Assembly: GCA_050248275.1 (NCBI GenBank) | Contig: JBFWSR010000005.1 | Span: forward strand, 62,001 to 126,000 | Length of the DNA: 64,000 nt | Reading direction: 5' to 3' | Source: CAILZL01 sp050248275 | Lineage (GTDB): Bacteria > Pseudomonadota > Gammaproteobacteria > Steroidobacterales > Steroidobacteraceae | Shown: positions 30,830-41,565 of the stretch, piece after piece | How positions within the stretch are numbered: the first letter of the stretch is position 1 | Layout of the letters: the number at the start of each line of letters is the position of its first letter | Position numbers and translations under genes: made by a program | Notes under the pieces: model-generated | Databases searched by the model: none | What the model was told of the DNA's origin: nothing | What the model saw: only the letters and a program-made list of their open reading frames with translations

Positions 30830-33730
30830 CTATTCTTTTTGATCTTCCCGGCCGGTCAGCAGCGCCACCGGAAACTGGTCGAGTACATCGCCTATCAGAA
30901 ACGAGGCCGTGTCGCTCATGTGCTCCGCTAACATTGTTTTGCCGGTGTAGATGTTGACGAAGCTGCTCACAGTCAGGTTCGTTGGCCATTCCACACGGGT
31001 ATCGGTCCAGATGTGGTTGCCCAGCGGGGGAATGAGCTGTTCGTCGGTCAATCGCACGAGCCAGCGTGGCACGATCACCATGACGACGGAACCGTTCAGT
31101 CTTCTGGCGTAGGCGCATACATGTTCGGCGCGCCCGCCGGTCACACGCATCGGTTCGTAACTCCCCTGCACAAATAGTTCGGCATGCAGTTTCCGGAAGT
31201 TCAGCGTTGCCCAGGTAAGGTAAAGCTTGGCCATGCCGCTTTGCCAGTCATGCAGCAATTCATTGAGCAAATCGGGAGGCACAACGCCATTAATGCAGCG
31301 ACTGTTGAGTGCTTCCAGTTGCTCGCTGCGCGGTGAAAACTCAACCGCGCGGCGATTGTCCGGGTCCACCAGCGACAGGGAGATGATGGCCGTTCCCTGA
31401 TAGATGTCCGCTATGCCTGGGGAGGTCAGCTTGAGCAAGGTCTGCGACAGACTGTTCAGGTGACCAAAATAGGAAGTCACTGCGGCCAGGCGGGAAAAAT
31501 CCCGCAAGAAGGCGTTGTGCGCGGGCCGCTCCAGCAGTTTGTTCACAAACTCAGTCAAGGCCTGCTCGTACTCGGCATGCGGATTCAGCCAACTGGTAAC
31601 GCTCTTGGCCTCGCGCGCGGCCTTGACGACATAGGCCTGCACCCGCTCGATAAATTCGGTGGTGCTGCCTGCCTCATCCTGAACGGGCCATATGCCGATC
31701 AGCGTTTGATACAGCAGGTATTCGTCGCTGCGCGAGGGCGCCGGTCCTTCGGTCATCTGCACGCGCTTGCTGCGATTCAGACGGTTCCAGCGCGCCAGGT
31801 GTCGCCGCCAGCGGTCCGGCATCTCGCTGATCACGGCAATCCGTGCACGCACATCCTCGCTGCGTTTGGTGTCGTGCGTCGAGGTGGCCAGCATGGCCAT
31901 CGGCCATTGCTGGCAGCGTTCCTGATTGGCCAGATGCAGCGCGTTGGTGGATACGCCGAAACGTTTTGGATCGCCGCCCACTTCATTAAGCGAGACCAGC
32001 CGGTTGTAGCGGTAGCTGGCTGTGTCTTCAACGCCCTTGGCCATCACCGGCGATGATACTTGCTGGAATTTCATGGCGAATTCCAGCATCGCGGTGGCGG
32101 CGGTTTCCTCCGCAGAGGCGGCTTCGCCCAGTAACACTGCCTGCAGGAAATCGAAGGCGCTGAGGTCGGCGGCCAGACTGCGTCGCCGCGCAACGCTGAT
32201 GGCCCAATGAATGTTGCGACGGTCTTCATCGCTGATGCCGCGCGGGCTGATATAGGTGCGATATACCGGGAAGCATGCAATCGTCTCAATGATGACTTCA
32301 CGCAGCGCATTGCGGGTGAAATCCGCCGTATGCCGGTCAAGCTGCGCAATTCGATCCAGTTGCGTGGCCAGCACGCCGATCTCGGCAGCCAGCGAGATGC
32401 GCATGATCAGTTTCTTGCTTTGATAGGCAAGGTCGTCGAACTCCAATGTACGACCCACAAAATCATGATGTATGCGCGTCAGGGTTTCTTCCGCCGCCGT
32501 GTCCACCAGCCAGGAGTTGACCACGGTGGCAAAGTCATAGCCGGTAGTGCCATGCACAGCCCATTGCAGCGGCAACCGCTCGTGCGAAGCCAGGATTTTT
32601 TCGACCACTACGTACAATGGTTTTCCATCCGTCGCTGGACGATGGCTGCGTGCCTGAACCTGCTGCAGATAGCCTTCCGGATCGTACAGGCCGTCTACAT
32701 GATCCACCCGCAATCCATCCACCATGCCTGCATCAATCAACGAATAGATAAAGGCGTGGGTGGCTTCAAATACGGCCGGATCATCCATGCGAAGCGCGGC
32801 AAGATCGTTGATGTCGAAGAAGCGCCGGAAATTGATCTCGTCGGTGGCGACGCGCCAGAACGACAACCGGTAGGTTTGTGCTTCCAGTAACGCATGCAGT
32901 GCGTCGAAGCTGTGTGGTTCGTCCGGTCGGCCATTCATTTGCGCAACGGCAGCATGGATATACCCGACGATCTCCGGGCTGCGTTCGCACAGACGCACCA
33001 GACGCCGCTTGTGCACCTCCTTGTCGCGATAGCGCTCGGCGCGCGCTTCGGGGGACGTATCGCTGCGGGATGGCAGCCGCGCGAACGCATCCAGGAGACT
33101 CTCGAAATCGGCGCAATTCGGGTCATCGGCATCCAGCGTATGCTGCAACTGCTGCGCCCGGAAAATTTCCGCATAGGTGCGCGGGTCAACCGGAAACAGG
33201 TGTTCGTAGTAACACACGGCAAAGCTGCCGGATGACGCATCAAACTGTAGCTTCAGTTCGCCGCGCTCGAGCACGGTGCCATAGCTGGCGCCGAGCACGG
33301 GTACCAGCAGCCTGTCGCGCATCGCATGCCGCGCCGGGCGCCAGTCGATATCAAAATGCCCTGCGTATTGCGCCGCCGGCCCATTCTCCAGCACATCCAG
33401 CCACCACACGTTGTCGTGGCCCATCACGCCGAGATGATTGGGCACGATGTCGACGATCAGTCCCATATCGTGCTGGTGCAACGCTGCGACCAGCGACTCG
33501 AATTCGGCGCGCGTTCCGAGCTCGGGGTTCAGTGCGTTGTGATCGACGACATCGTAACCGTGATCACTCCCGGGGCGGGCCTTGAGAATGGGCGAGGCAT
33601 AGAGATGACTGATGCCCAGTTGTGCCAGATACGGCACGATACGTTCGGCATCGGCAAAGGTGAAACGATGGCTGAGCTGCACCCGGTAGGTGGCGCGCAA
33701 TGTTCTTGGTTTGAGGGTGCTGGTGTTCAA
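30830..33730 (-). CDS. treY: TreY, maltooligosyl trehalose synthase
   Basis: A 966-residue GH13 enzyme that isomerises the reducing-end alpha-1,4 bond of maltodextrin to alpha-1,1, giving maltooligosyl trehalose. The N-terminus ATYRVQLSHRFTFADAERI and YASPILKARPGSDHGYDVVDH are TreY signatures; GLRVDHVDGLYDPEGYL holds the catalytic Asp and LYVVVEKIL the acid Glu. The start is a TTG (33730) one base after the treZ stop, with GGAG upstream in treZ: coupled translation. Length is a little above the usual ~800-870 because of a longer C-terminal part. Confidence 0.95.
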   Translation of the reverse strand: MNTSTLKPRTLRATYRVQLSHRFTFADAERIVPYLAQLGISHLYASPILKARPGSDHGYDVVDHNALNPELGTRAEFESLVAALHQHDMGLIVDIVPNHLGVMGHDNVWWLDVLENGPAAQYAGHFDIDWRPARHAMRDRLLVPVLGASYGTVLERGELKLQFDASSGSFAVCYYEHLFPVDPRTYAEIFRAQQLQHTLDADDPNCADFESLLDAFARLPSRSDTSPEARAERYRDKEVHKRRLVRLCERSPEIVGYIHAAVAQMNGRPDEPHSFDALHALLEAQTYRLSFWRVATDEINFRRFFDINDLAALRMDDPAVFEATHAFIYSLIDAGMVDGLRVDHVDGLYDPEGYLQQVQARSHRPATDGKPLYVVVEKILASHERLPLQWAVHGTTGYDFATVVNSWLVDTAAEETLTRIHHDFVGRTLEFDDLAYQSKKLIMRISLAAEIGVLATQLDRIAQLDRHTADFTRNALREVIIETIACFPVYRTYISPRGISDEDRRNIHWAISVARRRSLAADLSAFDFLQAVLLGEAASAEETAATAMLEFAMKFQQVSSPVMAKGVEDTASYRYNRLVSLNEVGGDPKRFGVSTNALHLANQERCQQWPMAMLATSTHDTKRSEDVRARIAVISEMPDRWRRHLARWNRLNRSKRVQMTEGPAPSRSDEYLLYQTLIGIWPVQDEAGSTTEFIERVQAYVVKAAREAKSVTSWLNPHAEYEQALTEFVNKLLERPAHNAFLRDFSRLAAVTSYFGHLNSLSQTLLKLTSPGIADIYQGTAIISLSLVDPDNRRAVEFSPRSEQLEALNSRCINGVVPPDLLNELLHDWQSGMAKLYLTWATLNFRKLHAELFVQGSYEPMRVTGGRAEHVCAYARRLNGSVVMVIVPRWLVRLTDEQLIPPLGNHIWTDTRVEWPTNLTVSSFVNIYTGKTMLAEHMSDTASFLIGDVLDQFPVALLTGREDQKE

Positions 33731-33731
33731 C

Positions 33732-35549
33732 TCAGTCTCCGCGCCGCAGGCAGCGCACCTGCCAGGGTTGCAACTGGCCGGCTACCGGTTGATGGGTGTC
33801 GAACACCGACCGGCCGCGCATGACGATCGGATCAGCGCTGGCGCGGCCGCTCAAATTTGCGCGCAACATCCATTCGGCGCCGTTGTCGGCGGGCCAGTTG
33901 ACCGCCAGAATGGTGGTGCCGATCAAACGGAACGTGGCGCTGTTGTTTCGCAGATGCGGAATCATCGGCACCAGTTCGCGAGCGCGCAGCCGCAATAGCG
34001 TACGGATATATTTCAACAGCTCGCGATGCGGGGATTTGCGCCGCATTGCCCAGGCGAGCCGGCTCGCCGTCAAAGTCTTGCGATCGCAGGGGTCGGGAAT
34101 GGTTGCCTGCGCATCGGCGCCGGCAAAGGCTTTGAACCGTGCAAACTCGTGACGACGTCCGGCGGTGACGGCGCGGCCCAGGTCGCCATGATAATCACAG
34201 AAGTATAAAAACGGTTCGTCGGCAGCGTATTCCTCGCCCATGAACAGCATGGGTATTTGCGGCGCCAACAACAGAAGCGCCAGCCCGGCCCGCAACGCTT
34301 CGGGGGTGGTCAGTTGCGCCATCCGTTCACCCAGCGCGCGATTACCCACCTGATCATGAGTCTGTAAAAAATTCACGAAGGCGCCTGGCGGCAGCGCCGC
34401 ACTGTATTCACCGCGCAATCGTCCATCGGCGAACTGGCTGGGCTCGCCCTGAAACGCGAACCCCTGCGCCAGTGTCCGGCCCAGTTGTTCGATCGGTCGT
34501 TGCGCGAAGTCGATGTAATAGCCGTCGCGCTCCCCGGTGAGAATGACGTGCAGTGCGTGATGAAAGTCATCGTTCCATTGCGCGGTGGCAAGCGATATCT
34601 CGCCGTTGGGGCCGCGTTGCAGATGGCTTGACTGGTTTTCGTGATTCTCCAGCACCAGATGAACCGGCCGCCGTGCGCCCGGTCCGCGCTGCACCGCCTG
34701 CGACAGTTCATCAATGAAATGCAGCTCGCTGCGATCATGCATGGCGTGTACCGCATCCAGTCGCAGGCCATCGAGATGGAATTCCTCAAGCCAGTACAGC
34801 GCGTTGTGGATGAAGTAGTCGCGCACTACGCGACCGGCATCGCCTTCAAATTCAATTGCGCTGCCCCACGGGGTATGCACGCGGTCGGTGAAGAAGCTGC
34901 CGGCATAACGATGCAGATAGTTGCCGTCAGGACCAAAATGGTTGTAAACCACATCGAGCAGCACCATCAAGCCACAGGCATGCGCCGCCTGCACGAATTC
35001 CTTGAACGATTCCGGTCTGCCGTAACTTGCATGCGGCGCATAAGGCAGCACGCCATCGTAACCCCAGCCATGCTTGCCGCTGAAAGCGTTGACCGGCATC
35101 AACTCGATGGCGGTGATGCCCATGGCCGCCAGTTCCTTGAGGCGCAGCCGCGCCGCATCGAAAGTGCCGGCGCGGGTGAAGGTGCCTACATGTAGTTCAT
35201 AGATCACTGCCTCATGCCAGGGCCTGCCTTGCCAGTGCATGTCCTGCCAGTCGAATGCTGCGGGGTCAATGAGCTCGGACTGGCGGTGCACGCCCTGCGG
35301 ATTGAAGCGGGCCGCCGGATCTGGCACGTTCAGTTCATCGTCGATGCGGTATTGATACATCGTCCCGGTGGTCACTGCGGCAGTGATTTCATACCAGCCG
35401 TTGCCGCGCTGCTGCAGTTCCAGCAATTCACTGTCTGCCACGTCGGTGATCAACTGTACGCGCCGGGCAGTTGGCGCCCACAGGCGGAATCGAGTCGTGC
35501 CATCGGCGTTGATTTGCGTACCGAAAGGCATGCGGTGACAGCGCTTCAT
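33732..35549 (-). CDS. treZ: TreZ, maltooligosyl trehalose trehalohydrolase
   Basis: A 605-residue GH13 enzyme that cuts trehalose from maltooligosyl trehalose. An N-terminal carbohydrate-binding beta-domain (FRLWAPTARRVQLI) precedes the barrel: YELHVGTFTRAGTFDAA, MPVNAFSGKHGWGYDGV, VLLDVVYNHFGPDGNYL, GLRLDAVHAM (nucleophile Asp), LVLENHENQ (acid Glu) and FLQTHDQVGNR (Asp). ATG 35549; MPFG at 35531 is an alternative. It follows treS by 66 bases. Confidence 0.95.
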   Translation of the reverse strand: MKRCHRMPFGTQINADGTTRFRLWAPTARRVQLITDVADSELLELQQRGNGWYEITAAVTTGTMYQYRIDDELNVPDPAARFNPQGVHRQSELIDPAAFDWQDMHWQGRPWHEAVIYELHVGTFTRAGTFDAARLRLKELAAMGITAIELMPVNAFSGKHGWGYDGVLPYAPHASYGRPESFKEFVQAAHACGLMVLLDVVYNHFGPDGNYLHRYAGSFFTDRVHTPWGSAIEFEGDAGRVVRDYFIHNALYWLEEFHLDGLRLDAVHAMHDRSELHFIDELSQAVQRGPGARRPVHLVLENHENQSSHLQRGPNGEISLATAQWNDDFHHALHVILTGERDGYYIDFAQRPIEQLGRTLAQGFAFQGEPSQFADGRLRGEYSAALPPGAFVNFLQTHDQVGNRALGERMAQLTTPEALRAGLALLLLAPQIPMLFMGEEYAADEPFLYFCDYHGDLGRAVTAGRRHEFARFKAFAGADAQATIPDPCDRKTLTASRLAWAMRRKSPHRELLKYIRTLLRLRARELVPMIPHLRNNSATFRLIGTTILAVNWPADNGAEWMLRANLSGRASADPIVMRGRSVFDTHQPVAGQLQPWQVRCLRRGD

Positions 35550-35615
35550 GAAGTTACGTCCGATGCGGGCGCGACGCGCTCCGCCGCATGGACTGCGCTC
35601 CAGTTCATCCTGCGG

Positions 35616-38600
35616 TTATTGCCGTATTTCACGCAGTATTTCGAGGATGCCGGCAATTGGCACGCCCACCCACCCAGGACGATTGTCGAGCTCGTAGCGC
35701 AATTCATAGAGAGCCTTCTCCAACTGAAAGAACGTGATCAGGCGGCGTACTTCATCGCGTCTGGCGGGCACGCAGCGCGCCTTTTTTACTCCGCGTTGAT
35801 AGCCCTGCAAGAACGCCGCGCAGGCATCATTGCGCCAGGCGACAAATGCTGCATGCAGTTTTTCGCTGTGCTCGGGTCTCGCTGTCTGTGCGCGTTCGAG
35901 CGCCACGGCGCGTGCATAGTCGAAAGAACGCAGCATGCCTGCGACGTCGCGCAACGCTGAGTTCTTCTGCCGCCGTTCCTGTATCGGTCGTGCTGGTTCA
36001 CCCTCAAAATCAATGATCAGGAAATCATCCGCGGTGAGCAGCACCTGACCCAGGTGCAGGTCGCCATGGTAGCGCGTCTTCACGACATCAAGCGCCACCG
36101 GCAGCAATTCGTCGATTCTTTCCGTCAGTTTGGATTGCATCGTCAGTAACTGCCGCGCCAATGCCTGGGCGGTATCGGTCAGGGTGACCTGGCGTTCGCG
36201 CAATGAACGTAGACTGGCGTCCACCGCTGCCTGCACCGCGCCTTTCCATGCCTGCAGGTCGGCGGTCGTAATGGGTTCGGGCGCGAACATGGCGTCATCA
36301 GTATCCTGCGCCAGAACGGCGTGCAGTTGACCGACTCGCAGGCCCAGGGTCTGCATCTGCTTCATGAACAGTGCATGAGGTGCTTCCACAAATTCGCCGT
36401 GGTCGGCGAACAGCGTGTTTGCGAAGCGTTCCAGATGATTGAGCGTATAGACCCAGCCATCGCCTTGATTGCGGATAAACGCAAACAACGCGACCAGCGT
36501 GATCGGTGGTTGACCGGGTTGCGCGTAGTCAACGTTGCCGGCTAGCGCCGCAGTGTGTTTGTAGCCGGCCCGAGTGAGAAAGCGCGCCATCTCGACATCG
36601 GGGTTGATGCCCGTTCGCGCCTGGCGATACCCTTTCAGGATAAGGCTTTCACCCAGCACGACGCTGCTGTTGCTTTGCTCGCGTCCCAGGTATTGCACCG
36701 GTTCAATGCCTTTCCTGATCAGCGGCGCGCAGGCATTGGTGCACTCGAAGCGCAGTTCGCCATTTGCAATGGGCAGGCGCGTTTTGCCGGCCATTGCGCG
36801 GGTGAGCGCCAGCGCAAACGCCGGATCGGCGAAAGCATCCAGCAGCACGCCCGGCCGTGATCGTTCGCGAATCTTGGCCACCGTCCAATCCGTGGTGCGC
36901 AAGGCGCCATTGTCCGGCTGATCATCCCAGGCAGAGGCCAACGGTAAAAAATATTGCTGTGTCGTGCCATCCTGCAGCTCGGTGTTCAACAGCATCAGCA
37001 GCCAGCGTGAGGGCCCGGCAGGCAGCAGTGCGCGTGCGCCGAGCTCAACCCTGGCAATGGCCGAGCCCTTGCCGCCAAACCAGCGCCGCGCCTTGAGGAA
37101 CTCCGGCAGCACTTCGTTCTGCAGTTGCTGTCTGGCGCGTAGCACGGTGCGATCAACCATATCCGGCGTTTCAGTCGTGTCGCCCAGCAACGTGGCAAGA
37201 TCGGCGTTCAACACTATTGTCGGCAGTTCCAGCGCCGGCAGCCGTTCCACATGCCACTCGGGCGGCGCATCGGTGTCGCTAAGCCGCAGCCAGAAAAAAC
37301 CGTGCGCCGGCAGGGTCAGGAAATACGGCAATTCACCAATGGGTGGAAACGCGTTGCGACCCAGCATTTCTACCGGCACACGCCCCTTGTAACGCGACAG
37401 ATCCAGTTCCACCGCTTGCGCGGTCTGCGACAGGTTGGCCACGCACAACACTACTTCACTGTCGAAACTGCGGATATATGCAAGGACCTTGCGATTCTGG
37501 GGACGGATGAATTCGAGCGTGCCGCGGCCAAAGCAGTGCATCTGACGGCGCACCGCGAGGATTCGCCGCGTCCAGTTCAGCAACGAGGAGGGATCGCGAC
37601 TCTGCGCTTCGACATTGACTGCCTGATATCCGTAAATCGAGTCCATGATCAACGGCAGATACAATCGCTGCGGGTCGGCGCGGGAAAATCCGGCATTGCG
37701 GTCAATATTCCATTGCATGGGCGTGCGCACGCCATTGCGATCGCCGATGTAGATGTTGTCGCCCATGCCGATCTCGTCGCCGTAATAGATGATGGGCGAG
37801 CCGGGCATGGACAACAGCATGCTGTTCATCAGCTTGATGCGGTCCATGTCGTTGTTCAGCAGCGGCGTCAGCCGGCGGCGAATGCCGATGTTGACCCGCA
37901 TGCGGGGCTCCTGCGCATACATCTTGTACATGTAGTCGCGCTCGCGATCCGTCACCATCTCCAGCGTCAGTTCATCGTGATTGCGCAGGAAGATCGCCCA
38001 CTGACAATTATCGGGAATATCAGGTGTCTGGCGCATGATTTCGGCAATGGGATAGCGGTCCTCCAGCGCTACCGCCATGAACATGCGCGGCATCAGCGGA
38101 AAGTGAAACGCCATGTGACACTCGTCGCCATTGCCGAAATACTCGCGCACGTCCTCGGGCCATTGATTGGCTTCCGCCAGGAACATGCGATCGCTGTATT
38201 GGGCATCCATGGCGGCGCGCATCTGCTTGAGCACGGCATGCGTTTCTGGAAGATTCTCGTTGCTGGTGCCCTCGCGCACGCACAAATAGGGAATGGCGTC
38301 CAGGCGCATGCCGTCAACGCCCATGTCCATCCAGAAACGCATGATTTCGATTACCGCTTCAATGACTGCCGGATTGCCAAAATTCAGATCGGGCTGATGC
38401 GAAAAGAAACGGTGCCAGTAATACGAATTGGCTACCGGATCCCATGCCCAGTTGGACGCTTCGGTATCGGTAAAAATGATGCGCGTACCGGCAAACTTCT
38501 TGTCGGTATCGCTCCATACATAAAAATCCCGTTCTGGCGAATCCGGTGGCGCGCGTCGCGCCTGCTGAAACCACGGATGTTGATCGGAGGTGTGATTGAT

Positions 38601-38933
38601 GACCAGTTCGGTGATGACCTTCAGCCCGCGCTGATGCGCCTCGGTGATAAAGGAGCGAAAGTCATCAAGCGTGCCGTAGTCGGGATGTACGTCGCGATAG
38701 TCGGCAATATCGTAGCCGTCGTCGCGCAACGGCGAAGGGTAGAAGGGCAATAGCCAGATGGCTGTGACACCCAGCTCCTGAATGTAGTCGAGCTTCTGTG
38801 TCAATCCGGCAAAATCGCCGATGCCATCGCCATTGGCGTCGTGAAATGCCTTGACGTGCATGTGATAGATGATCGCGTCCTTGAACCAGAGCGGATCATG
38901 CGTTGTGTTGTTGCCGGATTCGGTTTGGTTCAC
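35616..38933 (-). CDS. treS: TreS-maltokinase fusion
   Basis: A 1105-residue fusion. Residues 1-~550 are trehalose synthase (GH13): WYKD-like start, MHVKAFHDANGDGIGDF, GMRLDAIPYL (Asp), FLAEANQWPED (Glu) and FLRNHDELTLEM (Asp); it interconverts trehalose and maltose. Residues ~600-1105 are maltokinase (Mak/Pep2): RRWFGGKGSAIARVEL, YHGDLHLGQVLLTADDFLIIDFEGEPARP give the kinase catalytic and metal residues. Together they make maltose-1-phosphate, the donor for GlgE. Start GTG with AGGAG upstream. It is 78 bases after glgE. Confidence 0.95.
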   Translation of the reverse strand: MNQTESGNNTTHDPLWFKDAIIYHMHVKAFHDANGDGIGDFAGLTQKLDYIQELGVTAIWLLPFYPSPLRDDGYDIADYRDVHPDYGTLDDFRSFITEAHQRGLKVITELVINHTSDQHPWFQQARRAPPDSPERDFYVWSDTDKKFAGTRIIFTDTEASNWAWDPVANSYYWHRFFSHQPDLNFGNPAVIEAVIEIMRFWMDMGVDGMRLDAIPYLCVREGTSNENLPETHAVLKQMRAAMDAQYSDRMFLAEANQWPEDVREYFGNGDECHMAFHFPLMPRMFMAVALEDRYPIAEIMRQTPDIPDNCQWAIFLRNHDELTLEMVTDRERDYMYKMYAQEPRMRVNIGIRRRLTPLLNNDMDRIKLMNSMLLSMPGSPIIYYGDEIGMGDNIYIGDRNGVRTPMQWNIDRNAGFSRADPQRLYLPLIMDSIYGYQAVNVEAQSRDPSSLLNWTRRILAVRRQMHCFGRGTLEFIRPQNRKVLAYIRSFDSEVVLCVANLSQTAQAVELDLSRYKGRVPVEMLGRNAFPPIGELPYFLTLPAHGFFWLRLSDTDAPPEWHVERLPALELPTIVLNADLATLLGDTTETPDMVDRTVLRARQQLQNEVLPEFLKARRWFGGKGSAIARVELGARALLPAGPSRWLLMLLNTELQDGTTQQYFLPLASAWDDQPDNGALRTTDWTVAKIRERSRPGVLLDAFADPAFALALTRAMAGKTRLPIANGELRFECTNACAPLIRKGIEPVQYLGREQSNSSVVLGESLILKGYRQARTGINPDVEMARFLTRAGYKHTAALAGNVDYAQPGQPPITLVALFAFIRNQGDGWVYTLNHLERFANTLFADHGEFVEAPHALFMKQMQTLGLRVGQLHAVLAQDTDDAMFAPEPITTADLQAWKGAVQAAVDASLRSLRERQVTLTDTAQALARQLLTMQSKLTERIDELLPVALDVVKTRYHGDLHLGQVLLTADDFLIIDFEGEPARPIQERRQKNSALRDVAGMLRSFDYARAVALERAQTARPEHSEKLHAAFVAWRNDACAAFLQGYQRGVKKARCVPARRDEVRRLITFFQLEKALYELRYELDNRPGWVGVPIAGILEILREIRQ

Positions 38934-39011
38934 ACCACTTGCTCCTGAAGATATGCGCAGTCTGATGTCATGTCGGGGCGGAGGGCGGTGAACCCTGTCA
39001 CCGCGTGCGTT

Positions 39012-41102
39012 TCACATGAACTGATCGAATTCTTGCTCATTACGTACATGACGTTCCACGACAAAAACGTGGGCAACGCTGCCGGTCGGCTCCAATTTGA
39101 TGAAGTTGCGAGGTCCCTGCCAGATATAACTGTCATCGTTCAGTGCATCGTGAACCCGATATGCACCGTTGCTGTCGATGCCCAGCTCGGTCAGCGGCAA
39201 CGTCAGCCAGCCGCTGTGTGAGTGGTGAGGATCAAGGTTGGCAATCACGATCACCAGTTGCGGATCGCCGGCTGCAAACCTTGCATAGGCAATCATCTGT
39301 TCATTGTCGATATCCAGGAAGCGCAGGCCCTGATTGCTCTGCAATGCCTTGTGCTGGCGCCGGATCTGATTCAGGCGGGCGATTGTCGGCGCCAGGCTGT
39401 CGGGGTGATCGAGCCGCCAGGCGCGTAACTGGTATTTCTCAGAGTGCAGATATTCCTCGCTGCCCGGCTCGCGCGGCACATGTTCGAGCAATTCGAATGC
39501 CGGTCCGTACACGCCATATGCGGCGCTCAATGTAGCGGCCAGGACCAGACGGGTAATGAAGGCGGCGCGTCCGCCCACTTGCAGATACTCCGGAAGAATG
39601 TCCGGTGTGTTGGGCCAGACATTGGGACGGAAATATTCCCGACCCGATTGCAGCGACAGCTCGGTGAAATAATCTCGCAGTTCCTGCTGGGTATTGCGCC
39701 AGGTGAAATAGGTGTAGGACTGCGTGAAACCGAGCTTGGCAAGACGATGCATGACCTTGGGCCGGGTAAAGGCCTCGGCCAGAAAGATTGTTTCCGGGTG
39801 GCGCGCCTTTACTTCCGCTATCAACCGCTCCCACAGATTGAATGGTTTGGTGTGTGGATTATCGACGCGAAACACCCTGATACCTTGATCGGCCCAGTAC
39901 ATGACGGTGTCAATCAGTTCACGATGCAGTGTCTGCCAGTCGTCCGACTCGAAGTCGAAGGGGTAAATGTCCTGATATTTCTTTGGCGGATTTTCGGCAT
40001 ATTGCACGGTGCCGTCGGGCCGGAAGCGGAACCACGATGGATGCTCTGTGACATATGGATGATCGGGCGCGCATTGAAATGCAATATCGATGGCCAGTTC
40101 GAGGCCATGAGCATGCGCCTGCGTCAACAGGTATCTAAAATCGTCGAGCGTGCCCAGCTCCGGATGCAGATCGCGATGCCCGCCCAGCGGCGAGCCGATT
40201 GCCCACGGACTGCCCGGATCGTTATCTGCGGCGACCAACGCGTTGTTCGGCCCCTTGCGTCTGATCATGCCGATGGGATGGATCGGCGGCAGATACAGAA
40301 TGTCGAAGCCCATCTGCGCCACGTAGGGCAGCCGGGCAACGCAATCATGGAACGTTCCGTGCACGCCTTCCTGGGGCGACGTTGAACGCGGAAATAATTC
40401 ATACCAGGCGCCGAATCTTGCCAGTGGCCGATCTACGACGACCTTCAAGACACGTAGGTAGCGCGTCTTGAAGGACAAATCCGGATACTGCGTGACCAGT
40501 TCAACCAGTTTTGGATCAAGGGCTTGTTGGCGCCCCGCCTCTGGATCACGGGCCGCAGCGAGCGACTTTGCTGCGGCGCGCAGCGCGCGCGCATCTGCGC
40601 CGCTGGCGCGTTCGCCGGCGAGGCCCACCAATTCAGCGCCGATGCGCAGCGCCATCGCCACATCGGCGGCATCCGTGCGACGCTCCAGATCGCGGCGCCA
40701 GGTCAGATAGCGATCCGTCCAGGCTTCAATGGTATATTCATAAAAGCCCAGTTCGGTAACGATGAATTCGCCTTGCCAGCGATCATTGTCAACCGGGTGC
40801 ATTTCCTCGACAGACCATTCGACGCTGCCGGCATGGCGAAACAGCAGCCGGCAACGCACGCTATCATGACCATCGGTAAATACGTCAGCGCTGACGCGCA
40901 CGCGTTCATTGGTTACGCGCTTGATGGGGAACCGGCCGGCATCCAGTTCGGGCCAGACCGACTCAATGATGGTGCGGCAACGCCCATCGGTCCCATTGAT
41001 GATAGCTGCGTCGGCAACGCCTGCTGCGGAACGCACAGCGGATGTGCGGCGCTTCGTGCCGGTGCCGGCTGTTTTGCGCTTATCGCGGGTATTGTTACTC
41101 AT
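39012..41102 (-). CDS. glgE: GlgE, maltosyltransferase
   Basis: A 696-residue GH13_3 enzyme that elongates alpha-1,4-glucan using maltose-1-phosphate. After a basic N-terminal tail (residues ~1-35) comes the N domain, then ILYLPPIHPIGMIRRKGPNN, LAIDIAFQCAPDHPYV, the nucleophile region GIRVFRVDNPHTKPF and the acid/base FLAEAFTRPKVM, all diagnostic of GlgE. It leads the minus-strand glgE-treS-treZ-treY operon and is divergent from glgX. No branching enzyme (glgB), the usual partner, is present. Confidence 0.95.
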   Translation of the reverse strand: MSNNTRDKRKTAGTGTKRRTSAVRSAAGVADAAIINGTDGRCRTIIESVWPELDAGRFPIKRVTNERVRVSADVFTDGHDSVRCRLLFRHAGSVEWSVEEMHPVDNDRWQGEFIVTELGFYEYTIEAWTDRYLTWRRDLERRTDAADVAMALRIGAELVGLAGERASGADARALRAAAKSLAAARDPEAGRQQALDPKLVELVTQYPDLSFKTRYLRVLKVVVDRPLARFGAWYELFPRSTSPQEGVHGTFHDCVARLPYVAQMGFDILYLPPIHPIGMIRRKGPNNALVAADNDPGSPWAIGSPLGGHRDLHPELGTLDDFRYLLTQAHAHGLELAIDIAFQCAPDHPYVTEHPSWFRFRPDGTVQYAENPPKKYQDIYPFDFESDDWQTLHRELIDTVMYWADQGIRVFRVDNPHTKPFNLWERLIAEVKARHPETIFLAEAFTRPKVMHRLAKLGFTQSYTYFTWRNTQQELRDYFTELSLQSGREYFRPNVWPNTPDILPEYLQVGGRAAFITRLVLAATLSAAYGVYGPAFELLEHVPREPGSEEYLHSEKYQLRAWRLDHPDSLAPTIARLNQIRRQHKALQSNQGLRFLDIDNEQMIAYARFAAGDPQLVIVIANLDPHHSHSGWLTLPLTELGIDSNGAYRVHDALNDDSYIWQGPRNFIKLEPTGSVAHVFVVERHVRNEQEFDQFM

Positions 41103-41565
41103 CGGTCAATACTTCCATGGCGATATGAGCGACGAAGGTAGCATCATCAGCTCCACATGGCCAATGCCCGGTTTTTATGTGGTTATGCATCTGCGTCCGT
41201 CGGATGATTCGCGCCGGGGAATCGGACAGCGTGCGCCAGAGCGATGCAATCGAGAATGGTGACGCACTGAATGCGCGCGCATTGCCCGCAGAGCATTGAT
41301 GCGGGCGAATATGCAGTCGTGTCAGCCGGACGCTGCTTCACGCGATGACTGAGATTGCCGCGATGGCGACCATGCTGACGCGATATACTGGTATGGTGGC
41401 GACGGATCACATCGTCCCAATCCGCACTAACGCACTACAGTGAATCCAGACCGATGAATCGTTCACTGCGAGTATCCAGTTGCCGTGAATTGACTGAGGC
41501 GAAAAAGTGCGTCTGCGCTGCGGCGCTGTTACGAGCATCTCTCTCCATTGCACAGGGTTGAATTC
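41103..41565. other. Divergent glgE/glgX control region
   Basis: 463 bases between the two start codons with no coding potential on either strand. Both operons' promoters must lie here. A TATACT (-10-like) is present near 41383 but no -35 sits at good distance. I see no known operator or riboswitch. Confidence 0.45.

Noticed and set aside
37251..38753. 500-codon plus-strand frame opposite treS
   Set aside because: Antisense of the conserved TreS coding region, with His/Gln-rich composition and no family match.
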